Origin: SZUA-217 sp034658975
GTDB lineage: Bacteria; Actinomycetota; Acidimicrobiia; Spongiisociales; ZC4RG35
Length of the DNA: 52,527 nucleotides
NCBI GenBank assembly: GCA_034658975.1
Contig: JAYEGJ010000159.1
Coordinates: 1-52,527, forward strand
Reading direction: 5' to 3'
Shown: positions 41,339-50,415 of the stretch, in pieces
Layout: each line of letters starts with the position of its first letter
How positions within the stretch are numbered: the stretch's first letter is position 1
Notes under the pieces: generated by a model
Database searches by the model: none
Told to the model about the DNA's origin: nothing
Seen by the model: the letters and a program-made list of their open reading frames with translations, nothing else
Program-made: the position numbers and the translations under genes

Positions 41339-43368
41339 GTAAGGCCGTTCCGGCCGACCGGATCGAGGAACTGCGAGCCGTGATCCGCGAGCATTCGCAC
41401 CGGTACTACATACTCGACGATCCGACCGTGTCGGATGCCCAGTTCGACGCGCTCTTGAAGGAACTCGCTGACCTGGAGGCCCTGTACCCCGAGTTGGTGA
41501 CGGACGACAGTCCGACCCGAAGAATCGGCGCTGCCGTCGGTGACCTATTCCAACCCGTCTCACACCTTCGACCGCTCTTCTCCCTGGACAACGCCGAGTC
41601 GAGGGAAGATCTGGAGGCGTGGGAGCTGCGGATGGAACGTCATTTGGGATCGGCTCCGACCGGATACGTCTGCGAATTGAAGATCGACGGGCTCGCGGTT
41701 GTTCTGGTCTACAGGGACGGGGTGCTGGTTACCGGTGCGACCCGGGGCGACGGGACCACCGGCGAGGACATCACCGCGAACCTGCGCACCATCAATTCGA
41801 TCCCCCTGCGGCTACTCGGCGAGGGCCACCCCTCACTGTTGGAGGTTCGGGGCGAGGTCTACATGCCCTACTCGGCGTTCGATGAGCTGAATCAAGGCCA
41901 GGTCGATGCCGGCAAGCCAGTGTTCGCCAACGCCCGGAATGCGGCTGCCGGTTCGGTACGTCAGAAGGACCCGGCGGCCACTGCCGCACGGGGCCTCGAT
42001 GTCTGGATCTATCAACTGGGTTTGATCGAAGGTGGCCCGGAGTTCTCGACCCATCGGGAGACCATGGAGTATCTAAGGTCGCTTGGGTTCAGAGTGAACC
42101 CGGCAAGCCAGGTTGTCGACTCGATCGAGGACGTCTATCGGTTTGTCTCCCAAGCCGAGGCCGATCGACACACGATGCCCTATCAAACCGACGGCGTGGT
42201 GATCAAGGCCGACAGCCTGAGCGACCAGGCGGCTCTTGGCTACACGGCGAAGGCTCCCCGCTGGGCTATCGCCTACAAATTCCCGCCCGAGGAACAGGTG
42301 ACGACGCTCAAAGACATCTGGATCAACATCGGTCGAACGGGTGCAGCCACGCCCTTCGCCGTTCTCGACCCGGTGTTCGTTGGGGGCGCCACCGTGGGTA
42401 TGGCCACCCTCCACAATCAGGACCAGGTCACCGCCAAGGACGTTCGAATCGGAGACCAGGTGGTCGTGCGACGGGCGGGTGACGTCATCCCCGAAGTCGT
42501 CGGACCCGTCGTTTCTGCGCGAACCGGCAAGGAGAAGGTCTGGCAGATGCCGAAGAACTGTCCGTTCTGTGGCAACCCGATCGTAAGACCCGAAGGCGAG
42601 GCGGTAGCCCGCTGCACAGGAGGCTTTGATTGTTCGTCGCGCGTTCGTGAGTGGTTGTTCCACTTCTCGAGTCGCGGCGGGATGGACATTGAGCACCTGG
42701 GCTATCGCACGATCGATCTCTTGCTCAACGAGGACCTGATCAAGGATCCCGCCGACATATTCACTTTCGACCCGGCCGAACTCCTTTCTTATGAAGGCTG
42801 GGGAGAGACATCGGTGGCCAAGCTCGGCAATGCGATCGAGGCGGCCAAGGACCGCCCGGTCGGGCGCTTGCTAACGGCCCTCGGGATTCGTCACGTAGGC
42901 GGCACCGTGTCGCGCACCCTGGTCCGTCATTTCGGCGGGCTTCCGGCGCTGATGGACGCCTCCAGCGAACAGATCGCCGAGATCGAGGGAATCGGCCCGG
43001 TGATCGCCGCCGAGGTTGCAGCGTGGTCGGCCGATCCCGTGAATCGTGCTCTCGTCGGGAGATTGGGGGAAGCCGGGGTTCGTCTCGTGGACCAGGTCGA
43101 CGAGGAAGTTTCCGGAGATCTTCTGGCCGGGGCCACCTTCGTGATCTCGGGAACGATCGAAGGGTTCAGCCGTGAGGAAGCTCAGGCGGCCGTTGAGGCC
43201 CGGGGCGGAAAGGCCACCGGCTCCGTTTCAGGACGCACAACAGCTCTCGTTGTCGGCGAATCGCCCGGGGCGTCCAAGACGCGCAAGGCGGAGGAGATCG
43301 GCGTCCCCATCATTGATGGCGCAGTTTTCAGGCGCCTCCTCGACGAAGGCCTGTCGGCTCTCGGCTAG
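41335..43368 (+). CDS. ligA: NAD-dependent DNA ligase
   Basis: A 677-residue replicative ligase. The Ia domain has YYILDDPTVSDAQFD; the adenylation Lys is in CELKIDGLAV. The OB domain follows, then the four-Cys zinc finger (CPFCGNPI and CTGGFDCSS), helix-hairpin-helix repeats (LLTALGIRHVGG, EIEGIGPVIA) and a C-terminal BRCT domain (ATFVISGTIEGFSREEA). GTG 41335 overlaps the mnmA stop. It shares a four-base CTAG with the stop of the convergent gene. Confidence 0.97.
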   Translation: MSKAVPADRIEELRAVIREHSHRYYILDDPTVSDAQFDALLKELADLEALYPELVTDDSPTRRIGAAVGDLFQPVSHLRPLFSLDNAESREDLEAWELRMERHLGSAPTGYVCELKIDGLAVVLVYRDGVLVTGATRGDGTTGEDITANLRTINSIPLRLLGEGHPSLLEVRGEVYMPYSAFDELNQGQVDAGKPVFANARNAAAGSVRQKDPAATAARGLDVWIYQLGLIEGGPEFSTHRETMEYLRSLGFRVNPASQVVDSIEDVYRFVSQAEADRHTMPYQTDGVVIKADSLSDQAALGYTAKAPRWAIAYKFPPEEQVTTLKDIWINIGRTGAATPFAVLDPVFVGGATVGMATLHNQDQVTAKDVRIGDQVVVRRAGDVIPEVVGPVVSARTGKEKVWQMPKNCPFCGNPIVRPEGEAVARCTGGFDCSSRVREWLFHFSSRGGMDIEHLGYRTIDLLLNEDLIKDPADIFTFDPAELLSYEGWGETSVAKLGNAIEAAKDRPVGRLLTALGIRHVGGTVSRTLVRHFGGLPALMDASSEQIAEIEGIGPVIAAEVAAWSADPVNRALVGRLGEAGVRLVDQVDEEVSGDLLAGATFVISGTIEGFSREEAQAAVEARGGKATGSVSGRTTALVVGESPGASKTRKAEEIGVPIIDGAVFRRLLDEGLSALG

Positions 43369-43754
43369 CCGACCCTAAAGCTCCACTCATAGGTGCCCGG
43401 ATCGGGCAGGCCCGCATAGGTGTCCCAGGAGACCCGGACAGTGTGCTCGCCCGGTGTCCACTCGGTGATGGCAGGGCTGGATGGGCTCGGCTGCCATCGG
43501 TAGACCCCGGTTCCCTCGACGAAGGTTGCGTCGGTGATCGGCCAGCCGTCGACCCAGATATCGGCCTGATACCCGACCTGGAAGTCGATCTCGATGCTGG
43601 TTTGGAGCGGGACAAGCGAGCCGGGATCCGGAGACACCGATTCGAGTGCGCCGGGTAGTTCGACCGTTTCGCCCTCGGCTGAGAAGACGATCCCCAATGC
43701 GATCGCGGCCAGCCCAACCAGTGCGAGCCCGAGGTACATGAGGCGATACGGCAT
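43365..43754 (-). CDS. membrane-anchored protein with Ig-like domain
   Basis: A 129-residue protein: an N-terminal membrane helix (about 5-24), then a beta-rich domain of about 100 residues (SIEIDFQVGYQADIWVDGWPI, WTPGEHTVRVSWDTYAG, GTYEWSFRVG) like a bacterial Ig-type fold, probably outside the cell. Its ATG overlaps the dapD-like stop (TGATG), so the two are translated together, though no functional link is evident. Confidence 0.8.
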   Translation of the reverse strand: MPYRLMYLGLALVGLAAIALGIVFSAEGETVELPGALESVSPDPGSLVPLQTSIEIDFQVGYQADIWVDGWPITDATFVEGTGVYRWQPSPSSPAITEWTPGEHTVRVSWDTYAGLPDPGTYEWSFRVG

Positions 43755-44662
43755 CAGTTGGTGTGGAGTGCCTCGTTTAACCCGCCCCAAGAACCGGTGC
43801 GAGGGAGCGCCTCGACGGCACCGGTGACGGAGTTTCGCCGGAACAACATGTCGTCGACACCGGAGAGATCGCTGGCTTTCGCCGTCGAACCGTCGGGCAG
43901 AGTGCAAATGGTCCCACCCGTCACGTACAGCCCGGCCTCGATGACACAGTCGTCACCCAAGGAGATCCCCAGCCCGGAGTTGGCACCGAGCAGGCATCGC
44001 TCGCCGATGCTGATCACTTGGGTCCCGCCTCCCGACAGCGTTCCCATGATGGATGCGCTGCCACCGATGTCGGTGCCGTCTCCGATGACGACCCCGGAGC
44101 TGATCCGCCCCTCCACCATCGAGGTGCCGAGAGTCCCGGCGTTGAAGTTGACGAATCCCTCATGCATGACCGTTGTGCCCTCACCGAGGTAGGCGCCGAG
44201 CCGCACCCGGTCGGCATCACCGATACGCACCCCGTCGGGTACCACGTAGTCAGTCATGCGGGGGAACTTGTCGACGGACGTGACCGCCGCATTCCGGCCG
44301 GCGGCGACGAGCCGCGCCCTCGTGTCGGCGAAGCCGCCGACGGCGCATGGCCCTTCGGTGGTCCAAACGACGTTGTTGAGGACGCCAAAGATGCCTTCCA
44401 CGCTGATGTCATGAGGCTTGTGGATGCGATGTGAGATGAGATGGAGGCGGAGGTATGCGTCGGCTACATCTATCGGCGGGACCGAGAGGTCGGGTATCGA
44501 GGTTTCGACGATGCGTCGCTCCACTCCGCGGTCGTCATCCCGACCTTCGAGACGTTCGAGGTGTGCCTTCTCCAATGAGTGGGGGTCGGGGTACCAGACA
44601 TCGAGGATCTGATCTCCCGAAAACGTGGCGATTCCCACCGCATGTGCGCCTGCGTCAGTCAC
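43754..44662 (-). CDS. dapD: tetrahydrodipicolinate N-succinyltransferase (actinobacterial type)
   Basis: About 302 residues. The C-terminal half is a left-handed beta helix made of hexapeptide repeats (GVVIGDGTDIGGSASIMGTLSGG, GERCLLGANSGLGISLGDDC). FGVLNNVVWTTEGP and KFPRMTDYVVPDGVRIGD are hallmarks of the DapD form used in mycobacteria. It adds succinyl to tetrahydrodipicolinate in lysine and diaminopimelate synthesis. GTG 44662 with GGAA upstream is chosen; earlier codons lie inside the divergent dapE gene. It faces dapE with 46 bp between starts. Confidence 0.92.
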   Translation of the reverse strand: MTDAGAHAVGIATFSGDQILDVWYPDPHSLEKAHLERLEGRDDDRGVERRIVETSIPDLSVPPIDVADAYLRLHLISHRIHKPHDISVEGIFGVLNNVVWTTEGPCAVGGFADTRARLVAAGRNAAVTSVDKFPRMTDYVVPDGVRIGDADRVRLGAYLGEGTTVMHEGFVNFNAGTLGTSMVEGRISSGVVIGDGTDIGGSASIMGTLSGGGTQVISIGERCLLGANSGLGISLGDDCVIEAGLYVTGGTICTLPDGSTAKASDLSGVDDMLFRRNSVTGAVEALPRTGSWGGLNEALHTN

Positions 44663-44708
44663 TTCCGTCAGGGTAGCCCCGCCTGTTACCTTCCACGACG
44701 TGCCCACG

Positions 44709-45722
44709 ATGACCGAAACCCTCGCCTGGCTCGTCGACATACCGAGTGAAACTGGAAACGAATCCGCCATTCGCGATGCTCTGGAGGAGAGGCTCTCGGG
44801 CTTTGACCTGACGACGATCGAGGACTCCCTCATCGTCGGCGAGCCCGAGCCCGGAAAGGTGCTTCTTGTCGGCCACACCGACACGGTTCCCCTCCAGGGG
44901 CATGTGGGAGCACGTATCGAAGGCGAGCGGCTCTACGGGCTGGGCGCAACCGATATGAAGGGGGGTCTCGCGGTGATGGTTCATCTTCTCGAGGAACTGG
45001 GCACCAACCGAATCGTCGGGATCTTCTACGCCGGTGAGGAGGGACCGCTGAAGAGCAACCAGCTCGGTCCGATCCTCGATGCCTCCCCGGTGCTCGAACA
45101 GGCCGCTGCTGGGATCGTGATGGAGCCGACCAATCGGGAGATGCACGCCGGTTGTCAGGGGTCGATCAATGCAACCGTGCGCTTCGAGGGCGAAGCTGCT
45201 CATGCCGCCCGGCCGTGGCGGGGAATCAACGCGGTGACACGGGCAGGGGAGTTCCTGTCGATGATGGATGGTCTGGTGCCCGAGCTCCACCTCATCGAGG
45301 GCTTCGAGTTCAAAGAGGTCATCTCGGTCACGAGGGCTTCGGGCGGGATCGCCAACAACATCATCCCTTCGTTGTTTGAGATGAATGTGAACTACCGATT
45401 CTCGCCCGACCGAACGCTGGATGACGCCGTGGAGTGTCTGCGCGGGATCTGCTCGGCCGCAGACGGCTTCGAGATCTTCGACGCTGCGCCCGCCGCCTAT
45501 CCCGAGGTTTCTCACCAGCTCTTCGAGAACCTCGCCACGGCCGCCGACGCGGAGACCAGCCACAAGCAGGGCTGGACAGATGTCGCTCAGTTGGCCAGTC
45601 GCGGGGTGCCTGCAGTGAACTTCGGTCCGGGGGATACCGCACTCGCTCACAAACCGGGTGAGTCGGTCCTTCTCGATGATCTCGATTGGGCCTACGAGTC
45701 GCTCCTATCCGTTCTTCGCTAG
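44709..45722 (+). CDS. dapE: succinyl-diaminopimelate desuccinylase
   Basis: A 337-residue M20 metallo-hydrolase. Zinc ligands: His in VGHTDTVP, Asp in GATDMKGG, Glu pair in YAGEEGP, Glu in VMEPTN and a late His in ALAHKPGE; the lid has EGEAAHAARPW. The divergent dapD neighbour supports the lysine/peptidoglycan assignment, removing succinate to give LL-diaminopimelate. ATG 44709 fits the family start. The stop runs into the repeated 16-mer upstream of gatC. Confidence 0.93.
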   Translation: MTETLAWLVDIPSETGNESAIRDALEERLSGFDLTTIEDSLIVGEPEPGKVLLVGHTDTVPLQGHVGARIEGERLYGLGATDMKGGLAVMVHLLEELGTNRIVGIFYAGEEGPLKSNQLGPILDASPVLEQAAAGIVMEPTNREMHAGCQGSINATVRFEGEAAHAARPWRGINAVTRAGEFLSMMDGLVPELHLIEGFEFKEVISVTRASGGIANNIIPSLFEMNVNYRFSPDRTLDDAVECLRGICSAADGFEIFDAAPAAYPEVSHQLFENLATAADAETSHKQGWTDVAQLASRGVPAVNFGPGDTALAHKPGESVLLDDLDWAYESLLSVLR

Positions 45723-45737
45723 TGGTCGGGGCACTGG
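45722..45737 (+). repeat. 16-mer repeat upstream of gatC
   Basis: GTGGTCGGGGCACTGG, identical to 34900-34915, begins on the last base of the dapE stop codon and lies 13 bases before the gatC -10 element. It contains the small palindrome AGTG/CACT when the preceding A is included. Confidence 0.7.
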
Positions 45738-45750
45738 TCGGTCGGACTCC

Positions 45751-45756
45751 TACAAT
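45751..45756 (+). promoter_or_regulatory. -10 element of a likely leaderless promoter for gatCAB
   Basis: TACAAT ends nine bases before the gatC ATG with no Shine-Dalgarno sequence in between. Confidence 0.6.
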
Positions 45757-45765
45757 CCGGCGGCC

Positions 45766-46056
45766 ATGCCAATCGAAATAGACATCGCCCACGTCGCCCG
45801 TCTCGCCCGCCTCGACCTGTCCGAAGATGACCTCGCGGGATACAAGACCCAGCTCGGGATCATCCTCGATCACGCCGCCAAGGTTCAGGAGCTGGAAGGC
45901 GAGCCGACCCAGGACCCGGCGCACCCGCTCGGCTTTGTGAACGCATACCGGGAGGACGTCAGGAGTCCTTCCCTCGACCGGGACGAGGTCCTTTCGCAGG
46001 CACCCGAGTCATCAAACGGGTATTTCGTGGTCCCCCCCGCTTTGGAGACCGAGTGA
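45766..46056 (+). CDS. gatC: Asp/Glu-tRNA amidotransferase subunit C
   Basis: A 96-residue GatC: IAHVARLARLDLSEDDLAGYKTQL at the N-terminus and the C-terminal LREDVRSPS-like stretch (YREDVRSPSLDRDEVL) ending in GYFVVPPALE. It stabilises GatA and bridges to GatB. First gene of gatCAB; the end overlaps gatA (GTGA). Confidence 0.96.
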   Translation: MPIEIDIAHVARLARLDLSEDDLAGYKTQLGIILDHAAKVQELEGEPTQDPAHPLGFVNAYREDVRSPSLDRDEVLSQAPESSNGYFVVPPALETE

Positions 46057-47522
46057 CTCTCCACGAATTGACTGTTGCCGCGGCCGGTGCCCGACTCCGG
46101 TCCGGTGAGATAACCGCTGTCGAACTGGCAGAATCCGTGCTGGGACGGGCTTCGGCGACCGAGGCCCAACTCCATGCGTACCTGACGATCGACCGGGAGG
46201 GTGCCCTTGAAGCGGCGGCCAAGGCCGACGCAGATCTCGCCGACGGCATCGACAACGGACCGCTGCACGGGATTCCGATCGCCCTCAAGGACAACATGTG
46301 CACACGCGGCCTGGAGACAACCGCTTCGTCTCAGATTCTCGCCGGATATGTGCCGCCCTATGACGCGACGGTTGTTTCCAGACTTCGCTCAGGAGGCGCC
46401 GTTGTGGTCGGCAAGACCAACCTCGATGAATTCGCGATGGGTTCCTCGACCGAGAACTCCGCCTATGGGGCCTCATACAACCCATGGGACATCGGAAGGG
46501 TCCCGGGGGGCTCTTCCGGCGGCTCCGCGGCCGCAGTAGCGGCAGGCTCCGCTCTGGTCGGCTTTGGGTCTGACACCGGCGGCTCGATCCGGCAGCCCGC
46601 CTCCCTCACCGGCATCGTCGGGATGAAGCCGACCTACGGGACGGTCAGCCGTTACGGGCTCATCGCCTTTGCCTCATCGTTGGACCAGATCGGTCCCCTG
46701 GCACGCAACGTCGAGGATGCCGCTTTGACCCTCGATGCCATCTGGGGGTATGACCCCCGCGACGCAACTTCCTACGCCGGCGAGTATCCCAACCCGCTCG
46801 AAGACTTCGGCAAGGGTGTTGATGGGTTGAAGCTCGGAGTGGTCAAGGAGTTGTCCGGAGATGGCTACGAGCCTGCGGTTGAGGCGGCCGTTGCCGCAAT
46901 GATCTCCCGGCTATCCGACGCCGGTGCCGATGTGGTCGAGGTGTCTCTTCCGACCTTCGACATCGCTCTATCCGCCTACTACCTCATCGCCCCGGCAGAG
47001 GCGTCGGCCAACCTGGCCCGATTCGATGGGATTCGCTACGGCCACCGCGCGACGGGTAAGACGACGGAAGCCCTGATGGCCAAGAGCCGTGCCGAAGGAT
47101 TCGGGCCCGAGGTGACGAGACGCATCCTGCTGGGAACGTACGCTCTCTCGGCGGGTTACTACGACGCCTTTTACGGGCAGGCTCAGAGAGTTCGATCGGC
47201 GATCCGCGAGGATTTCTCAACGGCGTACTCGCAGGTGGATGCTCTCATCTCGCCGACGAGCCCCACCGTCGCCTTCCCGGCCGGCGCACGGACCGATGAC
47301 CCGCTGGCCATGTATCTATCCGACATCTGCACGATCCCCTCCAATCTCTCCGGACACCCGGCCGTGTCCGTGCCGATCGGCCTCGACCATCAGGGCCTCC
47401 CCATCGGGTTTCAGGTGATGGCGCCCGCCCTCGGCGAGGCAGTGATGTTCCGTGTTGCCGAGGAGGTCGAGCGTCTTGCCGGCTTCGACGCCCGGCCGGA
47501 AATCGAGGAGGTGGCCCGATGA
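46053..47522 (+). CDS. gatA: Asp/Glu-tRNA amidotransferase subunit A
   Basis: A 489-residue amidase that releases ammonia from glutamine for tRNA transamidation. The Ser-cisSer-Lys triad is visible: Lys in ALKDNM, Ser residues in GGSSGGSAAAVAAG and GSDTGGSIRQPAS. Full length, GTG start overlapping gatC, and overlapping gatB at the end. With GatB it would make Gln-tRNA(Gln), and possibly Asn-tRNA(Asn), depending on which synthetases the genome carries. Confidence 0.97.
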   Translation: MTLHELTVAAAGARLRSGEITAVELAESVLGRASATEAQLHAYLTIDREGALEAAAKADADLADGIDNGPLHGIPIALKDNMCTRGLETTASSQILAGYVPPYDATVVSRLRSGGAVVVGKTNLDEFAMGSSTENSAYGASYNPWDIGRVPGGSSGGSAAAVAAGSALVGFGSDTGGSIRQPASLTGIVGMKPTYGTVSRYGLIAFASSLDQIGPLARNVEDAALTLDAIWGYDPRDATSYAGEYPNPLEDFGKGVDGLKLGVVKELSGDGYEPAVEAAVAAMISRLSDAGADVVEVSLPTFDIALSAYYLIAPAEASANLARFDGIRYGHRATGKTTEALMAKSRAEGFGPEVTRRILLGTYALSAGYYDAFYGQAQRVRSAIREDFSTAYSQVDALISPTSPTVAFPAGARTDDPLAMYLSDICTIPSNLSGHPAVSVPIGLDHQGLPIGFQVMAPALGEAVMFRVAEEVERLAGFDARPEIEEVAR

Positions 47523-48967
47523 GTTGGGAGCCGGTCATCGGAATCGAGGTTCATGTCGAGTTGGCCACCGAGTCGAAGATGTTCTGTGGCTGCTCGGCAG
47601 CGTTCGGCGCAGAGCCGAACACCAACGTCTGCCCGGTCTGTCTCGCCCTTCCCGGCGCCATTCCGGTGCCGAACAGGCAGGCGATCGAGTGGATCATGGC
47701 AGTCGGCCTTGCCTTCAACTGTGAGGTTTCCGACCGGTCTGTGTTCCACCGCAAGAACTACTTCTACGCCGACCTTCCCAAGGGCTACCAGATCAGCCAG
47801 TTCGACATCCCTGTCTGCCACGACGGTCACCTCGACATCACCGTCGACGGCCACACCTCGCGTATCGGGATCGAGCGGGCTCACATGGAAGAGGACACCG
47901 GCAAGTCCACCCACGTGGGCGATAGCGGCCGCATCCACTCGGCCGAGTCGACCCTGCTCGACTTCAACCGCTCGGGTGTGCCGCTGGTCGAGGTCGTCTC
48001 CAGGCCCGACATCAGAAGCGCTGCGGAGTCGCGCGCCTACGCCCAGGAGCTCAGGTCGATAGTAGCCGAGCTGGGCGTTTCGGATGCCCGTCTCGAAGAG
48101 GGGTCGATTCGCTTCGACGCCAACATCTCGATTCGACAAGAAGGCGAGACCGAGCTCGGCACCAAGGTGGAGATCAAGAACATGAACTCCTTCAGATCGC
48201 TCGAGCGTGCCGTCGACTACGAGATCAAGCGTCAGATCGATGTCGTCGAGGCAGGGGGGAAGATCGTTCAGGAGACCCGGCATTGGGACGAAGAGGCGGC
48301 TGTGACCCACTCCATGCGCACCAAGGAGGGATCCTCCGACTATCGCTACTTCACGGAGCCCGATCTGGTCCCCATGGTCATGGATTCCGAATGGGTCGAA
48401 TCGGTTCGGTCAACCCTTCCCGAACTGCCGGCCCAGAGACGGGCTCGCTACGAGTCTCAGGGTCTCGACGCCCATCTTGGGAGTGTGCTCTCTTCGGCGC
48501 CCGGCCCACTGAGGTCGATACACGATGCGGCGGTGGAAGCGGGGGCTACCCCGAAGGTCTCGGCCAACTGGCTCACGGGCGAGGTCACCGCATATCTGCG
48601 TCGTACCGAGACCTCGGCGGACTCGCTGACGCTGAATGGAGAGGCCCTCGCCGAACTCGCTGCGATCGTGGAAGAGGGTGTTGTCTCGAGCTCGGCGGCC
48701 AAGGAAGTCCTCGAAGGCGTGCTTGCGGGCGAGGGATCACCGCGTTCGGTGGCCGAAGCCAGAGATCTTGTGCAGATATCCGACACATCCGCCCTCGAGG
48801 AGATCGTCGCCAGCGTTCTCGCCGATAACCAAGAAGCTGTCAGCAACTACCGGGCTGGTGAGCAGAAGGTGGTTGGATTCCTTGTCGGCCAGGTCATGAG
48901 AGCCTCTCAGGGCAAGGCTGATCCCAAGATCGTCAATCAGCTCCTCAGGTCGAAGCTCGACGGTTAG
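47519..48967 (+). CDS. gatB: Asp/Glu-tRNA amidotransferase subunit B
   Basis: A 482-residue kinase/transferase subunit: WEPVIGIEVHVELATESKMFCGCS with Cys ligands, VCLALPGAIPVPN, FHRKNYFYADLPKGYQISQFD, and the C-terminal helical and YqeY-like domain (GEVTAYLRR to LLRSKLDG). It activates the Glu or Asp carboxylate on the mischarged tRNA. ATG start overlapping gatA. The pyk gene begins 14 bp after. Confidence 0.97.
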   Translation: MSWEPVIGIEVHVELATESKMFCGCSAAFGAEPNTNVCPVCLALPGAIPVPNRQAIEWIMAVGLAFNCEVSDRSVFHRKNYFYADLPKGYQISQFDIPVCHDGHLDITVDGHTSRIGIERAHMEEDTGKSTHVGDSGRIHSAESTLLDFNRSGVPLVEVVSRPDIRSAAESRAYAQELRSIVAELGVSDARLEEGSIRFDANISIRQEGETELGTKVEIKNMNSFRSLERAVDYEIKRQIDVVEAGGKIVQETRHWDEEAAVTHSMRTKEGSSDYRYFTEPDLVPMVMDSEWVESVRSTLPELPAQRRARYESQGLDAHLGSVLSSAPGPLRSIHDAAVEAGATPKVSANWLTGEVTAYLRRTETSADSLTLNGEALAELAAIVEEGVVSSSAAKEVLEGVLAGEGSPRSVAEARDLVQISDTSALEEIVASVLADNQEAVSNYRAGEQKVVGFLVGQVMRASQGKADPKIVNQLLRSKLDG

Positions 48968-48981
48968 TGAGGCAGGATCGG

Positions 48982-50415
48982 ATGCAGAGACAAACAAAGA
49001 TCATTGCCACCCTCGGCCCTTCGGTAGCGAGCCGCGAGGGCGTTCGTTCGCTTATCGACGCAGGCATCTCTGTTGCCCGACTCAACTTCTCTCACGGGGA
49101 TCATGCCGGTCATCGTCAGATGTTCCAGTGGGTGCGGGAGGAGGCAACCGATGCCGACCGCAATGTTGCGGTCATGCAGGACATCCAGGGCCCGAAACTA
49201 CGTGTCGGCAAGTTCCCGGAAGGTGCCATCGAGCTTGCGGCCGACGACGAGGTGACGTTGGTCTCTCACTCCGGTGAGGGCGATTCGGACACCATTCCGG
49301 TTGGTTACGAGGCGCTCGGTGAGGACGTCACCCCCGGGCATCGGGTCATCCTTGCCGACGGGCTTGTGACGTGTGAGGTCGTCGAATCGTCGGGAGATGT
49401 CCTCACAGCCAGGGTCGTGGAAGGTGGAGTCCTCTCGGACAACAAGGGTGTCGCCTTTCCCGACAGCGTGCTTTCGGTGGCCACCGTGACGCCCAAAGAT
49501 GAGGTCGACCTCGCCCTGGGACGCGAGCTCGGTGTCGATTACGTGGCGGCCTCGTTTGTCCGCAGCGCCGCCGATGTGCGCGCCGTGACGGCACTTGCCG
49601 GTGACGCTCCCGTTATCGCCAAGATCGAGCTTGCACAGGCCCTCGACAATCTCGACGAGATCCTGCGGGCTTCGTTCGGCGTGATGGTGGCCCGAGGAGA
49701 TCTCGGTGTTCAGTTGCCACTGGAGACGCTGCCGTTGATCCAGGCCGACATCATCGAGCGAGCCAATGCCGTGGGGGCGATATCGGTCACCGCCACCGAG
49801 ATGCTCGAGTCGATGACCAAGAGCCCCAGGCCTACCCGCGCCGAGGTGACCGACGTGGCCAATGCCGTGATCAACGGCACCGATGCGGTGATGCTCTCGG
49901 GCGAGACCGCCATTGGCGATTACCCGGCGCAGACCGTTGCTGCCATGGCACGAATCTGTCAGACGGTCGAGGAGGGAACCCTCTCGTTTCGGGGCGACCA
50001 TCCGGTCGCATTTGTCGGCGTCGACAACACCATTGCCTCGGCGGTGGCCCAGGCAGCGACCCAAATCGCCAAGAATGTCGAGGCAAACACGATTGTCGCC
50101 TTCAGCGAGTCGGGCAGCACGGCACGCCTGATCTCCAAGTACCGCCCCGAACAGAGGGTTGTCGCTTTCTCACCCAACGAGGCGACGCTGCGGCGCATGG
50201 CCCTGTACTGGGGCGTGATTCCCCACAAATTCGAGCGGCGGGACTACACCGACGATGAAATCGCCCTTGCCGCATCGCTTCTGGAGCGTGAGGGTGTCGC
50301 CGAGCGTGGGGAGCCGGTGGTCATGGTTGCGGGCGTTCCCCCTGGCTTCCAGGCTTCGACCAACCTCGTCAAGGTCCATCTCATAGGTGAGCCTGCGGGT
50401 GGGCTCGGCGGTTAG
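48982..50415 (+). CDS. pyk: pyruvate kinase
   Basis: A 477-residue glycolytic enzyme making pyruvate and ATP from phosphoenolpyruvate. Motifs: KIIATLGPSV, ARLNFSHGDH, the catalytic Lys in AKIELAQALDNLDEI, metal-binding VMVARGDLGVQL, and DAVMLSGETAIGDYP. ATG 48982 has AGG/GGA upstream; GTG 48967 is the other option. It shares a four-base TTAG with the convergent SDR gene. Confidence 0.96.
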   Translation: MQRQTKIIATLGPSVASREGVRSLIDAGISVARLNFSHGDHAGHRQMFQWVREEATDADRNVAVMQDIQGPKLRVGKFPEGAIELAADDEVTLVSHSGEGDSDTIPVGYEALGEDVTPGHRVILADGLVTCEVVESSGDVLTARVVEGGVLSDNKGVAFPDSVLSVATVTPKDEVDLALGRELGVDYVAASFVRSAADVRAVTALAGDAPVIAKIELAQALDNLDEILRASFGVMVARGDLGVQLPLETLPLIQADIIERANAVGAISVTATEMLESMTKSPRPTRAEVTDVANAVINGTDAVMLSGETAIGDYPAQTVAAMARICQTVEEGTLSFRGDHPVAFVGVDNTIASAVAQAATQIAKNVEANTIVAFSESGSTARLISKYRPEQRVVAFSPNEATLRRMALYWGVIPHKFERRDYTDDEIALAASLLEREGVAERGEPVVMVAGVPPGFQASTNLVKVHLIGEPAGGLGG

